From Thermoplasmata archaeon (GTDB lineage: Archaea; Thermoplasmatota; Thermoplasmata; UBA184): a stretch of 22,001 nucleotides of DNA. The notes under the pieces are model-generated. The model worked only from the letters and a program-made list of their open reading frames with translations, made no database searches and had not been told where the DNA came from. The stretch is from contig JASHYV010000016.1 in assembly GCA_030064695.1 (NCBI GenBank), positions 1-22,001 on the forward strand, in the 5' to 3' direction. This document shows positions 16,362 through 22,001 of the stretch, piece after piece. Position 1 is the stretch's first letter; every line of letters starts with the position of its first letter. A program made the translations under genes and the position numbers.

Positions 16362-16464
16362 GGTGCGACCGAACGGAACGTAGTACAACGTTGTGGCTCG
16401 CAGCCCACGAAGCCGGCCGGAGGGGGACCCTGCCGGCTGCGGGACAACCGATGGAGCGCCGGAG

Positions 16465-16539
16465 TGGGCCCGGCCGGATTTGAACCGGCGACCTCCCGGT
16501 TATCAGCCGGGTGCTCCAGCCAAACTAAGCTACGGGCCC
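16465..16539 (-). tRNA. tRNA-Ile (anticodon GAT)
   Basis: The minus strand folds as a full cloverleaf. The acceptor stem GGGCCCG pairs with CGGGCCC (16533-16539 with 16466-16472), the anticodon stem is CCCGG/CCGGG around loop CTGATAA (16500-16506), and the T arm is GCCGG-TTCAAAT-CCGGC. The anticodon GAT is at 16502-16504, reading Ile AUC/AUU. The discriminator is A (16465), no CCA is encoded, and there is no intron. A weak AT-rich TTCAAAC at 16563-16569 lies about 26 nt upstream and may be its TATA element. Confidence 0.96.
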
Positions 16540-16644
16540 TCGCCTCCCGCACGGCGCGTCGCGTTTGAACGTTTCGTTCTCGGGGGCCCGTGATCGGGCC
16601 GGGTCGGGCGCGGGGAACAGCGGTCGAGCCCCGCCGAGTTGGGG

Positions 16645-17115
16645 TCAGGGCCGGAGACGGGTCCTCGGCGAGGTTGCTCTGCGCCGTCGTGATTCGGTCC
16701 GGGACTCGGCCTTCGTGGGACGACGGAAGATCTCGATCCAATTCCCGTCCGGATCCCGTACGCAGGCCATCCATCCCTCCGTGCGGCTCGGAGTCATCTC
16801 GGTCGGACGGGCTCCCGCCCGGAGTAGGCGACGATACTCCGCCTCCAAGCGATCGCGCGACACGGGGCCGAGGAGGAAGCCCAGGTGGTCCAGGGCATCG
16901 CCGGGCCGGAACGGAGGCGCAAACCGCGAACCGCGCGGATACCAGTTGAGCTCCAGGCGGGCGTGGCTCTCCGGGTCCTCGAGTCCGATCCAGATGCCTC
17001 TGCCCGCGGACCGGAAATCTCCCCGGAGGCGCTCCTTCAGCCCAAGCGCACGGGTGTAGAACCGCAACGACCGGTCGAGGTTCCGAACACGAAGGCCCAC
17101 GTAATGGAGCGGCAC
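16645..17115 (-). CDS. VOC-family (glyoxalase I-like) metalloprotein
   Basis: This 156-residue protein has the paired beta-alpha-beta-beta-beta pattern of the vicinal oxygen chelate superfamily. HYVGLRVRNLDRSLRFYTRALGLKERLR opens module one, and DHLGFLLGPVSRDRLEAEYRRLLRAGARP opens module two. FVRDPDGNW-type spacing is seen in CVRDPDGNWIEIFRRP. The metal ligands expected for glyoxalase I are His4, Glu55, His77 and Glu128. It could be a methylglyoxal-detoxifying lactoylthiol lyase, but the family also includes dioxygenases and resistance proteins. GTG 17115 is chosen because homology starts immediately and a TATA-like CCTTAACC (17137-17144) lies about 25 nt upstream. The last 25 residues are basic and probably unstructured. 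Confidence 0.85.
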   Translation of the reverse strand: MPLHYVGLRVRNLDRSLRFYTRALGLKERLRGDFRSAGRGIWIGLEDPESHARLELNWYPRGSRFAPPFRPGDALDHLGFLLGPVSRDRLEAEYRRLLRAGARPTEMTPSRTEGWMACVRDPDGNWIEIFRRPTKAESRTESRRRRATSPRTRLRP

Positions 17116-17136
17116 GCCTCTCCGGGATGCCGGGGC

Positions 17137-17144
17137 GGTTAAGG
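17137..17144 (-). promoter_or_regulatory. Weak TATA-like box of the VOC gene
   Basis: On the minus strand this reads CCTTAACC, about 25 nt before GTG 17115, in leaderless spacing. It is a modest match, but it supports the chosen start over the long open frame upstream. Confidence 0.4.
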
Positions 17145-17175
17145 TCGCATCGGAAGATCCGGGTTCGGCGTAACG

Positions 17176-17183
17176 GATAATAC
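17176..17183 (+). promoter_or_regulatory. TATA box of the DUF1059-aprBA cluster
   Basis: gataatac lies about 32 nt before ATG 17212. No equally good box precedes aprB at 17456, so this promoter may drive DUF1059, aprB and aprA together. Confidence 0.5.
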
Positions 17184-17211
17184 GCCTCGGTACCCGTCGC
17201 GGTCGATCGCG

Positions 17212-17397
17212 ATGGCCGACTTTTCGTTCTCCTGCCGGGACCTCGGAGAGGTCTGCGAGTGGGCCCTCCGCGCGCCGACGGTCGAGGAGATCGAGCGACG
17301 GTATCGGGAGCACGCGCGGTGTGCCCACGGTCTGCGAGAGATCTCCTCCGGGCAGTCGGACCGCGTGCGCGCAGCGATTCGGCCTCTCGGCTCGTAA
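17212..17397 (+). CDS. DUF1059 small metal-binding protein
   Basis: This 61-residue protein matches the DUF1059 pattern: SCRDLGEVCEWALRAPTVEEIERRYREHARCAHGL, with Cys8, Cys15, His34 and His39 spaced as in that family of predicted small metal-binding proteins. An extra Cys37 is present. The last 20 residues are not conserved in any way I can see. ATG 17212 follows a TATA-like box at 17176-17183. It precedes aprB by 58 nt on the same strand, so co-expression with APS reductase is plausible. Its function is not known for the family. Confidence 0.78.
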   Translation: MADFSFSCRDLGEVCEWALRAPTVEEIERRYREHARCAHGLREISSGQSDRVRAAIRPLGS

Positions 17398-17455
17398 ACC
17401 GCGTGCTAGGCAACGCTTTTCTCGCGCTCCCAGGTCGGCCCGCCCGGATTCCTCG

Positions 17456-17905
17456 ATGCCGACGTACGTGCTCCCGGACAAGTGCCAGGGCTGCACGCAG
17501 TGCGTCTCGATCTGCCCCAGCAACATCATGCACATCGACCCGACCCAGGGGCGGGCGGTCAACGTCGAACCATCGATGTGCTGGGAGTGCTTCGCTTGCG
17601 TGAAGGCGTGCCCGGAGGGAGCGATCGAGGTCCGAGGCTACGCCGACTTCGCCCCGTTGGGCCATCGGGTCGTGCCCAACCGAACGGCGGACCGCATCCA
17701 CTGGACGATCCGGCTTCGGGGCGGTCAGGAGAAGGAGTTCGAATTTCCGATCCGGACCACGAGATGGGACTCGATCCCTTCGCCGGCCGCCGAGCCCGCT
17801 CCCAGCGAGGACGCGCTACGGGGGCCGCTGCTGGCCTTCGAGCCCGACTATCTGGCCGTGGACGCCCTGCCCACGCTGAACGGGCCGATGCCGAACCCGC
17901 TCTGA
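17456..17905 (+). CDS. aprB: APS reductase beta subunit (ferredoxin-type)
   Basis: This 149-residue iron-sulfur protein carries electrons to or from the AprA flavin for AMP + sulfite <-> APS. Two [4Fe-4S] motifs are visible: Cys10/13/16/20 (CQGCTQCVSICP) and Cys42/45/48/52 (CWECFACVKACP). Trp43 sits where the electron-relay Trp lies in characterised AprB. The downstream YADFAPLGHRVVPNRTADRIHWTIRLRGGQEKEFEFPIRTT is specific to AprB and separates it from generic ferredoxins. Cluster I has ordinary C-x2-C-x2-C spacing, lacking the insertion between the second and third Cys that I recall in canonical AprB (C-x2-C-x8-C). The C-terminal tail (about 112-149) would wrap around AprA. ATG 17456 is followed by aprA 12 nt after the stop. 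Confidence 0.94.
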   Translation: MPTYVLPDKCQGCTQCVSICPSNIMHIDPTQGRAVNVEPSMCWECFACVKACPEGAIEVRGYADFAPLGHRVVPNRTADRIHWTIRLRGGQEKEFEFPIRTTRWDSIPSPAAEPAPSEDALRGPLLAFEPDYLAVDALPTLNGPMPNPL

Positions 17906-17917
17906 GGGGATCCCGCG

Positions 17918-19756
17918 ATGGAGGACGGGATCCCGTCGGCGCCCCGTATCGTCGATTGCGACCTGCTCGTCGTCGGCGGAGGTTTCGCGGGCTGCGGCGC
18001 AGCGTTCGAAGCCCGGTACTGGGGGCGCGACCTCAAGATCGTCGTCGTCGAGAAGGCGGCGATCGAGCGGAGCGGCGCCGTCGCGCAGGGGCTCAGTGCG
18101 ATCAACTGCTACATGGGTCTGCGCTGGGGCGAGAACCGCCCCGAGGACTTCGTCCGGTACGTGCGCAACGACCTGATGGGACTCTCGCGGGAGGACCTCG
18201 TGTTCGACGTGGCCCGGCACGTCGACTCGTCGGTCCATCTGTTCGACGAGTGGGGTCTGCCGATCTTCAAGGACCCGAAGACGGGCCGGTACGTCCGCGA
18301 GGGTCGATGGCAGGTGATGATCCACGGCGAGTCGTACAAGCCGATCGTCGCCGAGGCGGCTCGGAAGTCCGCCTCGCAGGTCGACGAGGGGGTCGTGGTC
18401 ACGCACCTGCTGCGGGACCGACGCGACGCGGGTCGCGTGGCGGGTGCCGTCGGCTTCAGTGTGCGGGACGGCTCGTACCGGGTGTACCGTGCGCGGGCGG
18501 TCATCGTCTCCGCGGGGGGCGCCTCGCATCTGTTCCGCCCCCGGTCCTCCGGGGAGGGGTGGGGCCGGACGTGGTATCCGCCCTGGGCGTCGGGCTCGGC
18601 CTATGGCCTGTTGATTCCGGCGGGGGCCGAGATGACGCAGATGGAGAACCGGCTGGTCGTGACCCGCTTCAAGGACGGGTACGGCCCCGTCGGGGCGTGG
18701 TTCCTCTACCTGAAGGCGATCGCCACGAACGCCGCCGGGGAGAACTTCGAGGTGAACGGGCTGCCCGGCCTGCGCGAGCGGGTCGGGGCGTACGCCGACG
18801 CCAAGCCGATGCCGACGTGCCTCCGCAACGACCTCCTCCTCCGCGAGCTGCTCGCCGGCCGGGGACCGATCCTCATCCACACGGAACGGGTCCTCGACAC
18901 TCCGGAGAAGGAGCGGGTAGGCTGGGGCGCCTTTCTGAACATGACGGTGGGGCAGGTCGTGACGTGGGCCTCGCAGGGCACGGACCCCAAGACCGAACCG
19001 GTGGAACTGATCCTGTCCGAACCGTACGTCCTCGGATCCCACGCGGTGTGCGCAGGCGCCTGGACGAGCGGTCCGGAGGACGTGGCCCCGGCCGAGGTGC
19101 AGTGGGGCTACAATCGGATGACCACGCTCCCGGGCCTCTTCGGCGCGGGCGACACGGTGGGAGGATCGGCCCACAAATTCTCGAGCGGATCGTTCACCGA
19201 GGGCCGGCTCGCCGCGAAGGGCGCCGTGCGGTACCTGCGGGACCACCCCGAACCCGTGGAGGTTTCCGACTCAGAGATCGAAGCCTGGCGTCGCACGATC
19301 TACGCCCCGTTCGAACGCGCCGCCTCGGCGAGGTCCCACGTCACCGGGGGCACCGTCGTGCCGGACGTACTCTACCCGGACCAGGGTCTGCTTCGACTCG
19401 AGAAGATCATGGACGAGTACGGGGGCGGGGTGAGCGCGAACTACACGACCAGCGAGCCGCTGCTCGACCGGGGGCTCCGGCTGCTCCGCCTGCTACGGGA
19501 GGATCTCTCCGCGATCGCCGCGGACGACCTCCACCAGCTCGGTCGGGCCTGGGAGCTCGACCACCGGGTGTGGACGGCGGAAGCGGTGCTGCGCCACACG
19601 CGGTTTCGGACGGAGACCCGCTGGCCCGGCTACTACTATCGGTCGGACTACCCGTCGGTGGACGACGAGCACTGGCACTGCTTCGTGAACTCGGTCTACG
19701 ACCCCGCCCGCGGGGAGTGGCGCTTGTTCACGCGGCCCTGCGTGCCGCTCGCCTGA
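17918..19756 (+). CDS. aprA: APS reductase alpha subunit (FAD)
   Basis: This 612-residue flavoprotein is the catalytic subunit of dissimilatory-type adenylylsulfate reductase, slightly shorter than the Archaeoglobus enzyme (about 640). The FAD-binding VVGGGFAGCGAAFEA is at 18-32, followed by ERSGAVAQGLSAINCYMG (50-67) with Asn63 at the substrate site. Further AprA-specific blocks are WQVMIHGESYKPIVAEAA, TRFKDGYGPVGAWFLYLKA (the conserved substrate Arg), EPYVLGSHAVCAGAWTSGP (the conserved His), LFGAGDTVGGSAHKFSSGSFTEGRLAAKG, and the C-terminal PGYYYRSDYPSVDDEHWHCFVNS. The enzyme can reduce APS or oxidise sulfite. No sat, dsrAB, qmo or aprM lies in this window, so direction and partner are open. 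A Gly-rich SD-like stretch (gagggga) precedes ATG 17918. The 3' end overlaps the convergent wHTH gene by 61 nt. Confidence 0.95.
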   Translation: MEDGIPSAPRIVDCDLLVVGGGFAGCGAAFEARYWGRDLKIVVVEKAAIERSGAVAQGLSAINCYMGLRWGENRPEDFVRYVRNDLMGLSREDLVFDVARHVDSSVHLFDEWGLPIFKDPKTGRYVREGRWQVMIHGESYKPIVAEAARKSASQVDEGVVVTHLLRDRRDAGRVAGAVGFSVRDGSYRVYRARAVIVSAGGASHLFRPRSSGEGWGRTWYPPWASGSAYGLLIPAGAEMTQMENRLVVTRFKDGYGPVGAWFLYLKAIATNAAGENFEVNGLPGLRERVGAYADAKPMPTCLRNDLLLRELLAGRGPILIHTERVLDTPEKERVGWGAFLNMTVGQVVTWASQGTDPKTEPVELILSEPYVLGSHAVCAGAWTSGPEDVAPAEVQWGYNRMTTLPGLFGAGDTVGGSAHKFSSGSFTEGRLAAKGAVRYLRDHPEPVEVSDSEIEAWRRTIYAPFERAASARSHVTGGTVVPDVLYPDQGLLRLEKIMDEYGGGVSANYTTSEPLLDRGLRLLRLLREDLSAIAADDLHQLGRAWELDHRVWTAEAVLRHTRFRTETRWPGYYYRSDYPSVDDEHWHCFVNSVYDPARGEWRLFTRPCVPLA

Positions 19757-20196
19757 TCCGGGGCGGGTGCGGCCGCGCTGCTCGACGGCACGAGGCCGTG
19801 CGATTTCCAGACCCGGTAGACCATCATGTGGTTCACCTGCAGGGTGTTGGCCAGGCTGCGGGTCGTCCACCGGCCCCCGGGCGGCGGGGCTTCGAGCGTC
19901 ATCTTCAGGATCCGGTCGATCAGTCCGGGCGGCGAGCGGCGCCCCGACCCGGGACGGGGGGCTTCGTGGCGGATCGCCTCCACCCGGCCGGCCACGAATC
20001 GGCCGCGCCAGAGGGCGACCGTATCCGGGTGCACTCCGACCGAGCGCGCGATCTGGCCGTTCGTGCCCCCGTCGGCGGCGGCGAGTACGATCTCCGCGCG
20101 GCGGATGCTGCGTCGCGAGGCTCCGGGGGCGTTCACCCAGCGTTCCAGCTCCGCTCGCTCCTCTTCCGTGAGGACAACCCGGGGCGCCCGGCGCAC
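19696..20196 (-). CDS. Stand-alone winged-helix DNA-binding protein from an IS630-type transposase N-terminus
   Basis: This 166-residue protein has the bipartite helix-turn-helix/winged-helix region of IS630-family transposases: LTEEERAELERWVNAPGASRRSIRRAEIVLAAADGGTNGQIARSVGVHPDTVALWRGRF (9-67) and IDRILKMTLEAPPPGGRWTTRSLANTLQVNHMMVYRVWKSHGL (93-135). It then ends in a Ser/Ala/Pro-rich tail with no DDE nuclease domain. GTG 20196 is chosen because a TATA box (20219-20226) lies about 26 nt upstream; the frame remains open further up, across that promoter. The intact frame with its own promoter suggests a domesticated regulator rather than debris, but a decayed transposase is not excluded. It is convergent with aprA and divergent from E1 alpha. 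Confidence 0.7.
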   Translation of the reverse strand: MRRAPRVVLTEEERAELERWVNAPGASRRSIRRAEIVLAAADGGTNGQIARSVGVHPDTVALWRGRFVAGRVEAIRHEAPRPGSGRRSPPGLIDRILKMTLEAPPPGGRWTTRSLANTLQVNHMMVYRVWKSHGLVPSSSAAAPAPDQASGTQGRVNKRHSPRAGS

Positions 20197-20218
20197 GGTT
20201 TTTCGCCATGTCGTTGGG

Positions 20219-20226
20219 GATAATAG
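20219..20226 (-). promoter_or_regulatory. TATA box of the wHTH gene
   Basis: On the minus strand this reads CTATTATC, centred about 26 nt before GTG 20196. It fits a leaderless archaeal transcript and fixes the start of this gene. Confidence 0.65.
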
Positions 20227-20232
20227 ACCCGT

Positions 20233-20258
20233 AGTACTGTGCGGCAGCGCACGGTACT
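20233..20258. promoter_or_regulatory. Imperfect 11-bp inverted repeat, candidate operator
   Basis: The arms are agtactgtgcg (20233-20243) and cgcacggtact (20248-20258), with 10 of 11 positions complementary and a 4-nt spacer. It lies just upstream of the wHTH gene's TATA box and about 45 nt upstream of the E1 alpha TATA box. It could bind the wHTH protein itself (autoregulation) or a regulator of both divergent genes. Alternatively it may be a remnant of transposon-end recognition. Confidence 0.55.
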
Positions 20259-20303
20259 CCCGCTCGTCCGCGCTCGCCGGGGGACGGTCGGCGGGGTGCA
20301 CCG

Positions 20304-20309
20304 TTATAT
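20304..20309 (+). promoter_or_regulatory. TATA box of the 2-oxoacid dehydrogenase operon
   Basis: ttatat is centred about 27 nt before ATG 20333, with no Shine-Dalgarno in between. It is one of the clearest leaderless promoters in the window. Confidence 0.75.
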
Positions 20310-20332
20310 CGCGTGCGACCGTCGGAGAGTCG

Positions 20333-21424
20333 ATGGCCGCCTCGACGGACTCGGCTGCGATCGGCACCGCTACTCCGGGGGGATCCGCGGTTCCCGATCT
20401 GTCGGTCGCGCAGCGGCGGGACGCCTATCGCTTGATGGTGCTCGCGCGCGTCACGGACGAGCGCTGCCTCCTCCTCCAGCGCCAGGGACGCATCGGATTC
20501 TACGTACCGTTGCAAGGGCAGGAGGCGACGCAGATCGGCGCGGCGCTCGCCCTCCGAGCGGAGGACTGGATCTTCCCGGCGTACCGGGAGCTCGGCGTGG
20601 CTCTGACTCGGGGCGTGTCGCTCGTGAGCCTGCTCGACCAGTTCCTCGGCAACTCGGGTGACCTCCTCAAGGGGAGGCAGATGCCGAACCACTACGGATT
20701 CCGGGCTCAGAACTTCGTCGTGGCGTCGAGTCCGATCGGTACGCAGATCACGCAGGCCGTGGGCGCCGCGATGGCGGCCCGGCGGCGGGGCGACGCGATC
20801 GTGACCGTGCCGTTCTTCGGCGATGGCGCGACGAGTTCGAACGACTTCCACGCGGGCCTCAACTTCGCCGGGGTCTTCCGCGCCCCGGTCGTCTTCATCT
20901 GCCAGAACAACCAGTGGGCGATCTCGCTCCCGCGCGCGCAGCAGACCCGCAGCGCCACGCTGGCCGAGAAGGCGGCCGCGTACGGGTTCCCCGGCGTGGT
21001 CGTCGACGGCAACGACCTGGGCGCCGTGCACCGCGCGGTCTCCGAGGCCCGGTCCCGGGCCCTCTCGGGAAGCGGGCCGACGCTGATCGAGGCCCAGGTC
21101 TATCGGTTTGGCCCGCACTCCACCTCCGACGACCCGCGTCGATACCGGACGGACGCTCAGCTCGAGGCCGCGAAGCAGAAGGACCCGGTCCATGCCCTGA
21201 AGACGGAGCTCATCGCGACGGGCGCGCTCGACGAGGCGGCCGACCAGAAGCTCTGGGAGGACGCCCGGACCGAGTTCTCGGCGGCGTTGGCCCGCGCCGA
21301 AGCGACGTCGGCCGTCGAGGCGCACAGCTTCCTCGAGGACGTGTTCGCCGCGCCCACACCGCGGCTCGCGGAAGAGCGGGCGCAGTTCGACGCCCTCGTC
21401 AAGGACGGGGTGATCCGGCCGTGA
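20333..21424 (+). CDS. pdhA: 2-oxoacid dehydrogenase E1 component, alpha subunit
   Basis: This 363-residue ThDP enzyme subunit belongs to the heterotetrameric E1 of pyruvate, branched-chain or acetoin dehydrogenase complexes. The ThDP/Mg motif runs from [11 protein letters not shown] (163-173) to CQNN (190-193). GRQMPNHYG (115-123) and the phospho-loop-like [14 protein letters not shown] are typical. The reaction is decarboxylation of a 2-oxoacid and transfer of the acyl group to lipoyl-E2. The ATG is set by a TATA box 27 nt upstream. The stop overlaps the GTG of the beta subunit (GTGA), so the two are coupled. E2 and E3 would be expected beyond the window. The pdhA symbol is provisional, since branched-chain (bkdA1) or acetoin specificity cannot be told from sequence by eye. 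Confidence 0.9.
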   Translation: MAASTDSAAIGTATPGGSAVPDLSVAQRRDAYRLMVLARVTDERCLLLQRQGRIGFYVPLQGQEATQIGAALALRAEDWIFPAYRELGVALTRGVSLVSLLDQFLGNSGDLLKGRQMPNHYGFRAQNFVVASSPIGTQITQAVGAAMAARRRGDAIVTVPFFGDGATSSNDFHAGLNFAGVFRAPVVFICQNNQWAISLPRAQQTRSATLAEKAAAYGFPGVVVDGNDLGAVHRAVSEARSRALSGSGPTLIEAQVYRFGPHSTSDDPRRYRTDAQLEAAKQKDPVHALKTELIATGALDEAADQKLWEDARTEFSAALARAEATSAVEAHSFLEDVFAAPTPRLAEERAQFDALVKDGVIRP

Positions 21425-22001
21425 CCGAGCTCACCCTGGTCCAGGCGGTGAACCGCGGCCTGTTCGAGGCGATGCGCTCCGACCCCGACGTGCTCCTGCT
21501 CGGCGAGGACGTGGGCGTGAACGGGGGCGTGTTCCGGGCGACGGAGGGCCTCTTCAAGGAGTTCGGGGCCGAGCGGGTGATCGACACTCCGCTTTCCGAG
21601 ACGGGAATCGTCGGGACCGCGATCGGCATGGCGCTGTACGGGCTCAAGCCGATCGCCGAGATCCAGTTCCTCGACTTCATTTATCCGGCGTTCGACCAGA
21701 TCGTGAGCGAGCTCGCCAAGTTCCGCGACCGGTCCGGAGGTCAGTACCCCTGTCACGTCGTGATCCGCACGCCGTACGGCGGCGGGATAAAGGGGGGACT
21801 CTACCACTCCCAGAGCACGGAGGCGTACTTCTGCCACACGCCGGGGTTGAAGGTCGTGGTCCCGTCGACTCCCGGGGACGCCAAGGGGCTCCTGCTCACG
21901 GCCGTCCACGACGAGGACCCGGTGATCTTCCTCGAGCCGAAGCGGATCTACCGATCCGTTTCCGGCGAGGTCCCGGACGGAGATCACCGCGTCCCGTTCG
22001 G
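21421..22001 (+). CDS. pdhB: 2-oxoacid dehydrogenase E1 component, beta subunit, 3' part missing
   Basis: This reading frame starts at GTG 21421, overlapping the E1 alpha stop, and is open to the right edge (193 codons). It matches the transketolase-like pyrimidine domain of E1 beta: [89 protein letters not shown], then [43 protein letters not shown]. The Glu of SETGIVG is the conserved ThDP-activating Glu. With E1 alpha it forms the active site at the subunit interface. The C-terminal transketolase domain lies outside the window. Confidence 0.93.
   Translation, partial: MTELTLVQAVNRGLFEAMRSDPDVLLLGEDVGVNGGVFRATEGLFKEFGAERVIDTPLSETGIVGTAIGMALYGLKPIAEIQFLDFIYPAFDQIVSELAKFRDRSGGQYPCHVVIRTPYGGGIKGGLYHSQSTEAYFCHTPGLKVVVPSTPGDAKGLLLTAVHDEDPVIFLEPKRIYRSVSGEVPDGDHRVPF

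Noticed and set aside
16385..16394. acaacgttgt 10-nt palindrome between tRNA-Ile and the antiporter
   Set aside because: Short enough to occur by chance in this length, and it is not placed against a TATA box or start in a telling way.
19696..20196. Complete IS630 element
   Set aside because: No DDE domain, no second reading frame and no terminal inverted repeats or target duplication flank it; only the DNA-binding part is present.
1..22001. CRISPR arrays, tandem repeats, rRNA genes or replication origin
   Set aside because: Reading both strands showed no regularly spaced repeats, no rRNA-like stretches and no cluster of origin-type repeats.

Overview
The window is about 22 kb of very GC-rich, gene-dense DNA that looks archaeal. 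The main evidence is promoter architecture. At least six genes have an AT-rich, TATA-like box about 25-30 nt before a start codon with no Shine-Dalgarno sequence, which is the leaderless layout of archaea (CoA transferase, HDO-like gene, polytopic membrane protein at 6930, VOC protein, wHTH protein, E1 alpha). The tRNA-Ile lacks an encoded CCA, and there is a sedolisin-type acid protease. A high-GC Thermoplasmatota lineage from soil or an acidic setting is my best guess, but that is inference; no rRNA or ribosomal protein is present to fix the taxonomy.

Layout. (1) 1-3882: a truncated heme-oxygenase-like (PqqC/CADD-type) gene faces away from a tightly overlapping operon of class III CoA transferase, acyl-CoA dehydrogenase and SAM methyltransferase. 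A perfect 28-nt palindrome lies between the two divergent TATA boxes. (2) 3800-6788 (minus): a two-gene glyoxylate-shunt operon, malate synthase then isocitrate lyase, 1 nt apart. (3) 6930-11189 (plus): an unrecognised polytopic membrane protein with a vicinal Cys pair, a CPA2 cation/proton antiporter and a sedolisin (S53) peptidase. (4) 11226-14383 (plus): two paralogous membrane proteins. The second carries a further copy of the membrane module and then a NapH-like membrane polyferredoxin with two Cys-rich clusters; this is the least familiar architecture here. (5) 14481-17115 (minus): a thioredoxin-fold-like protein without CxxC, a second CPA2 antiporter with an Asn-Glu ion motif, tRNA-Ile(GAT) and a VOC/glyoxalase protein. 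(6) 17212-19756 (plus): a DUF1059 small metal-binding protein and the two subunits of dissimilatory-type APS reductase (aprB, aprA), without sat, dsr, qmo or aprM. (7) 19696-22001: a stand-alone winged-helix protein derived from the N-terminus of an IS630-type transposase, divergent from 2-oxoacid dehydrogenase E1 alpha and a truncated E1 beta.

Together the genes suggest an aerobic or facultatively aerobic heterotroph. It would activate and beta-oxidise acyl-CoAs, make acetyl-CoA through a 2-oxoacid dehydrogenase, replenish C4 acids through the glyoxylate shunt, hydrolyse protein at low pH, and manage cation/proton balance with two antiporters. AprAB adds sulfite/APS chemistry, and the polyferredoxin fusion is a candidate membrane electron conduit. 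No intergenic gap exceeds 300 nt. I see no CRISPR array, no rRNA and no complete mobile element.
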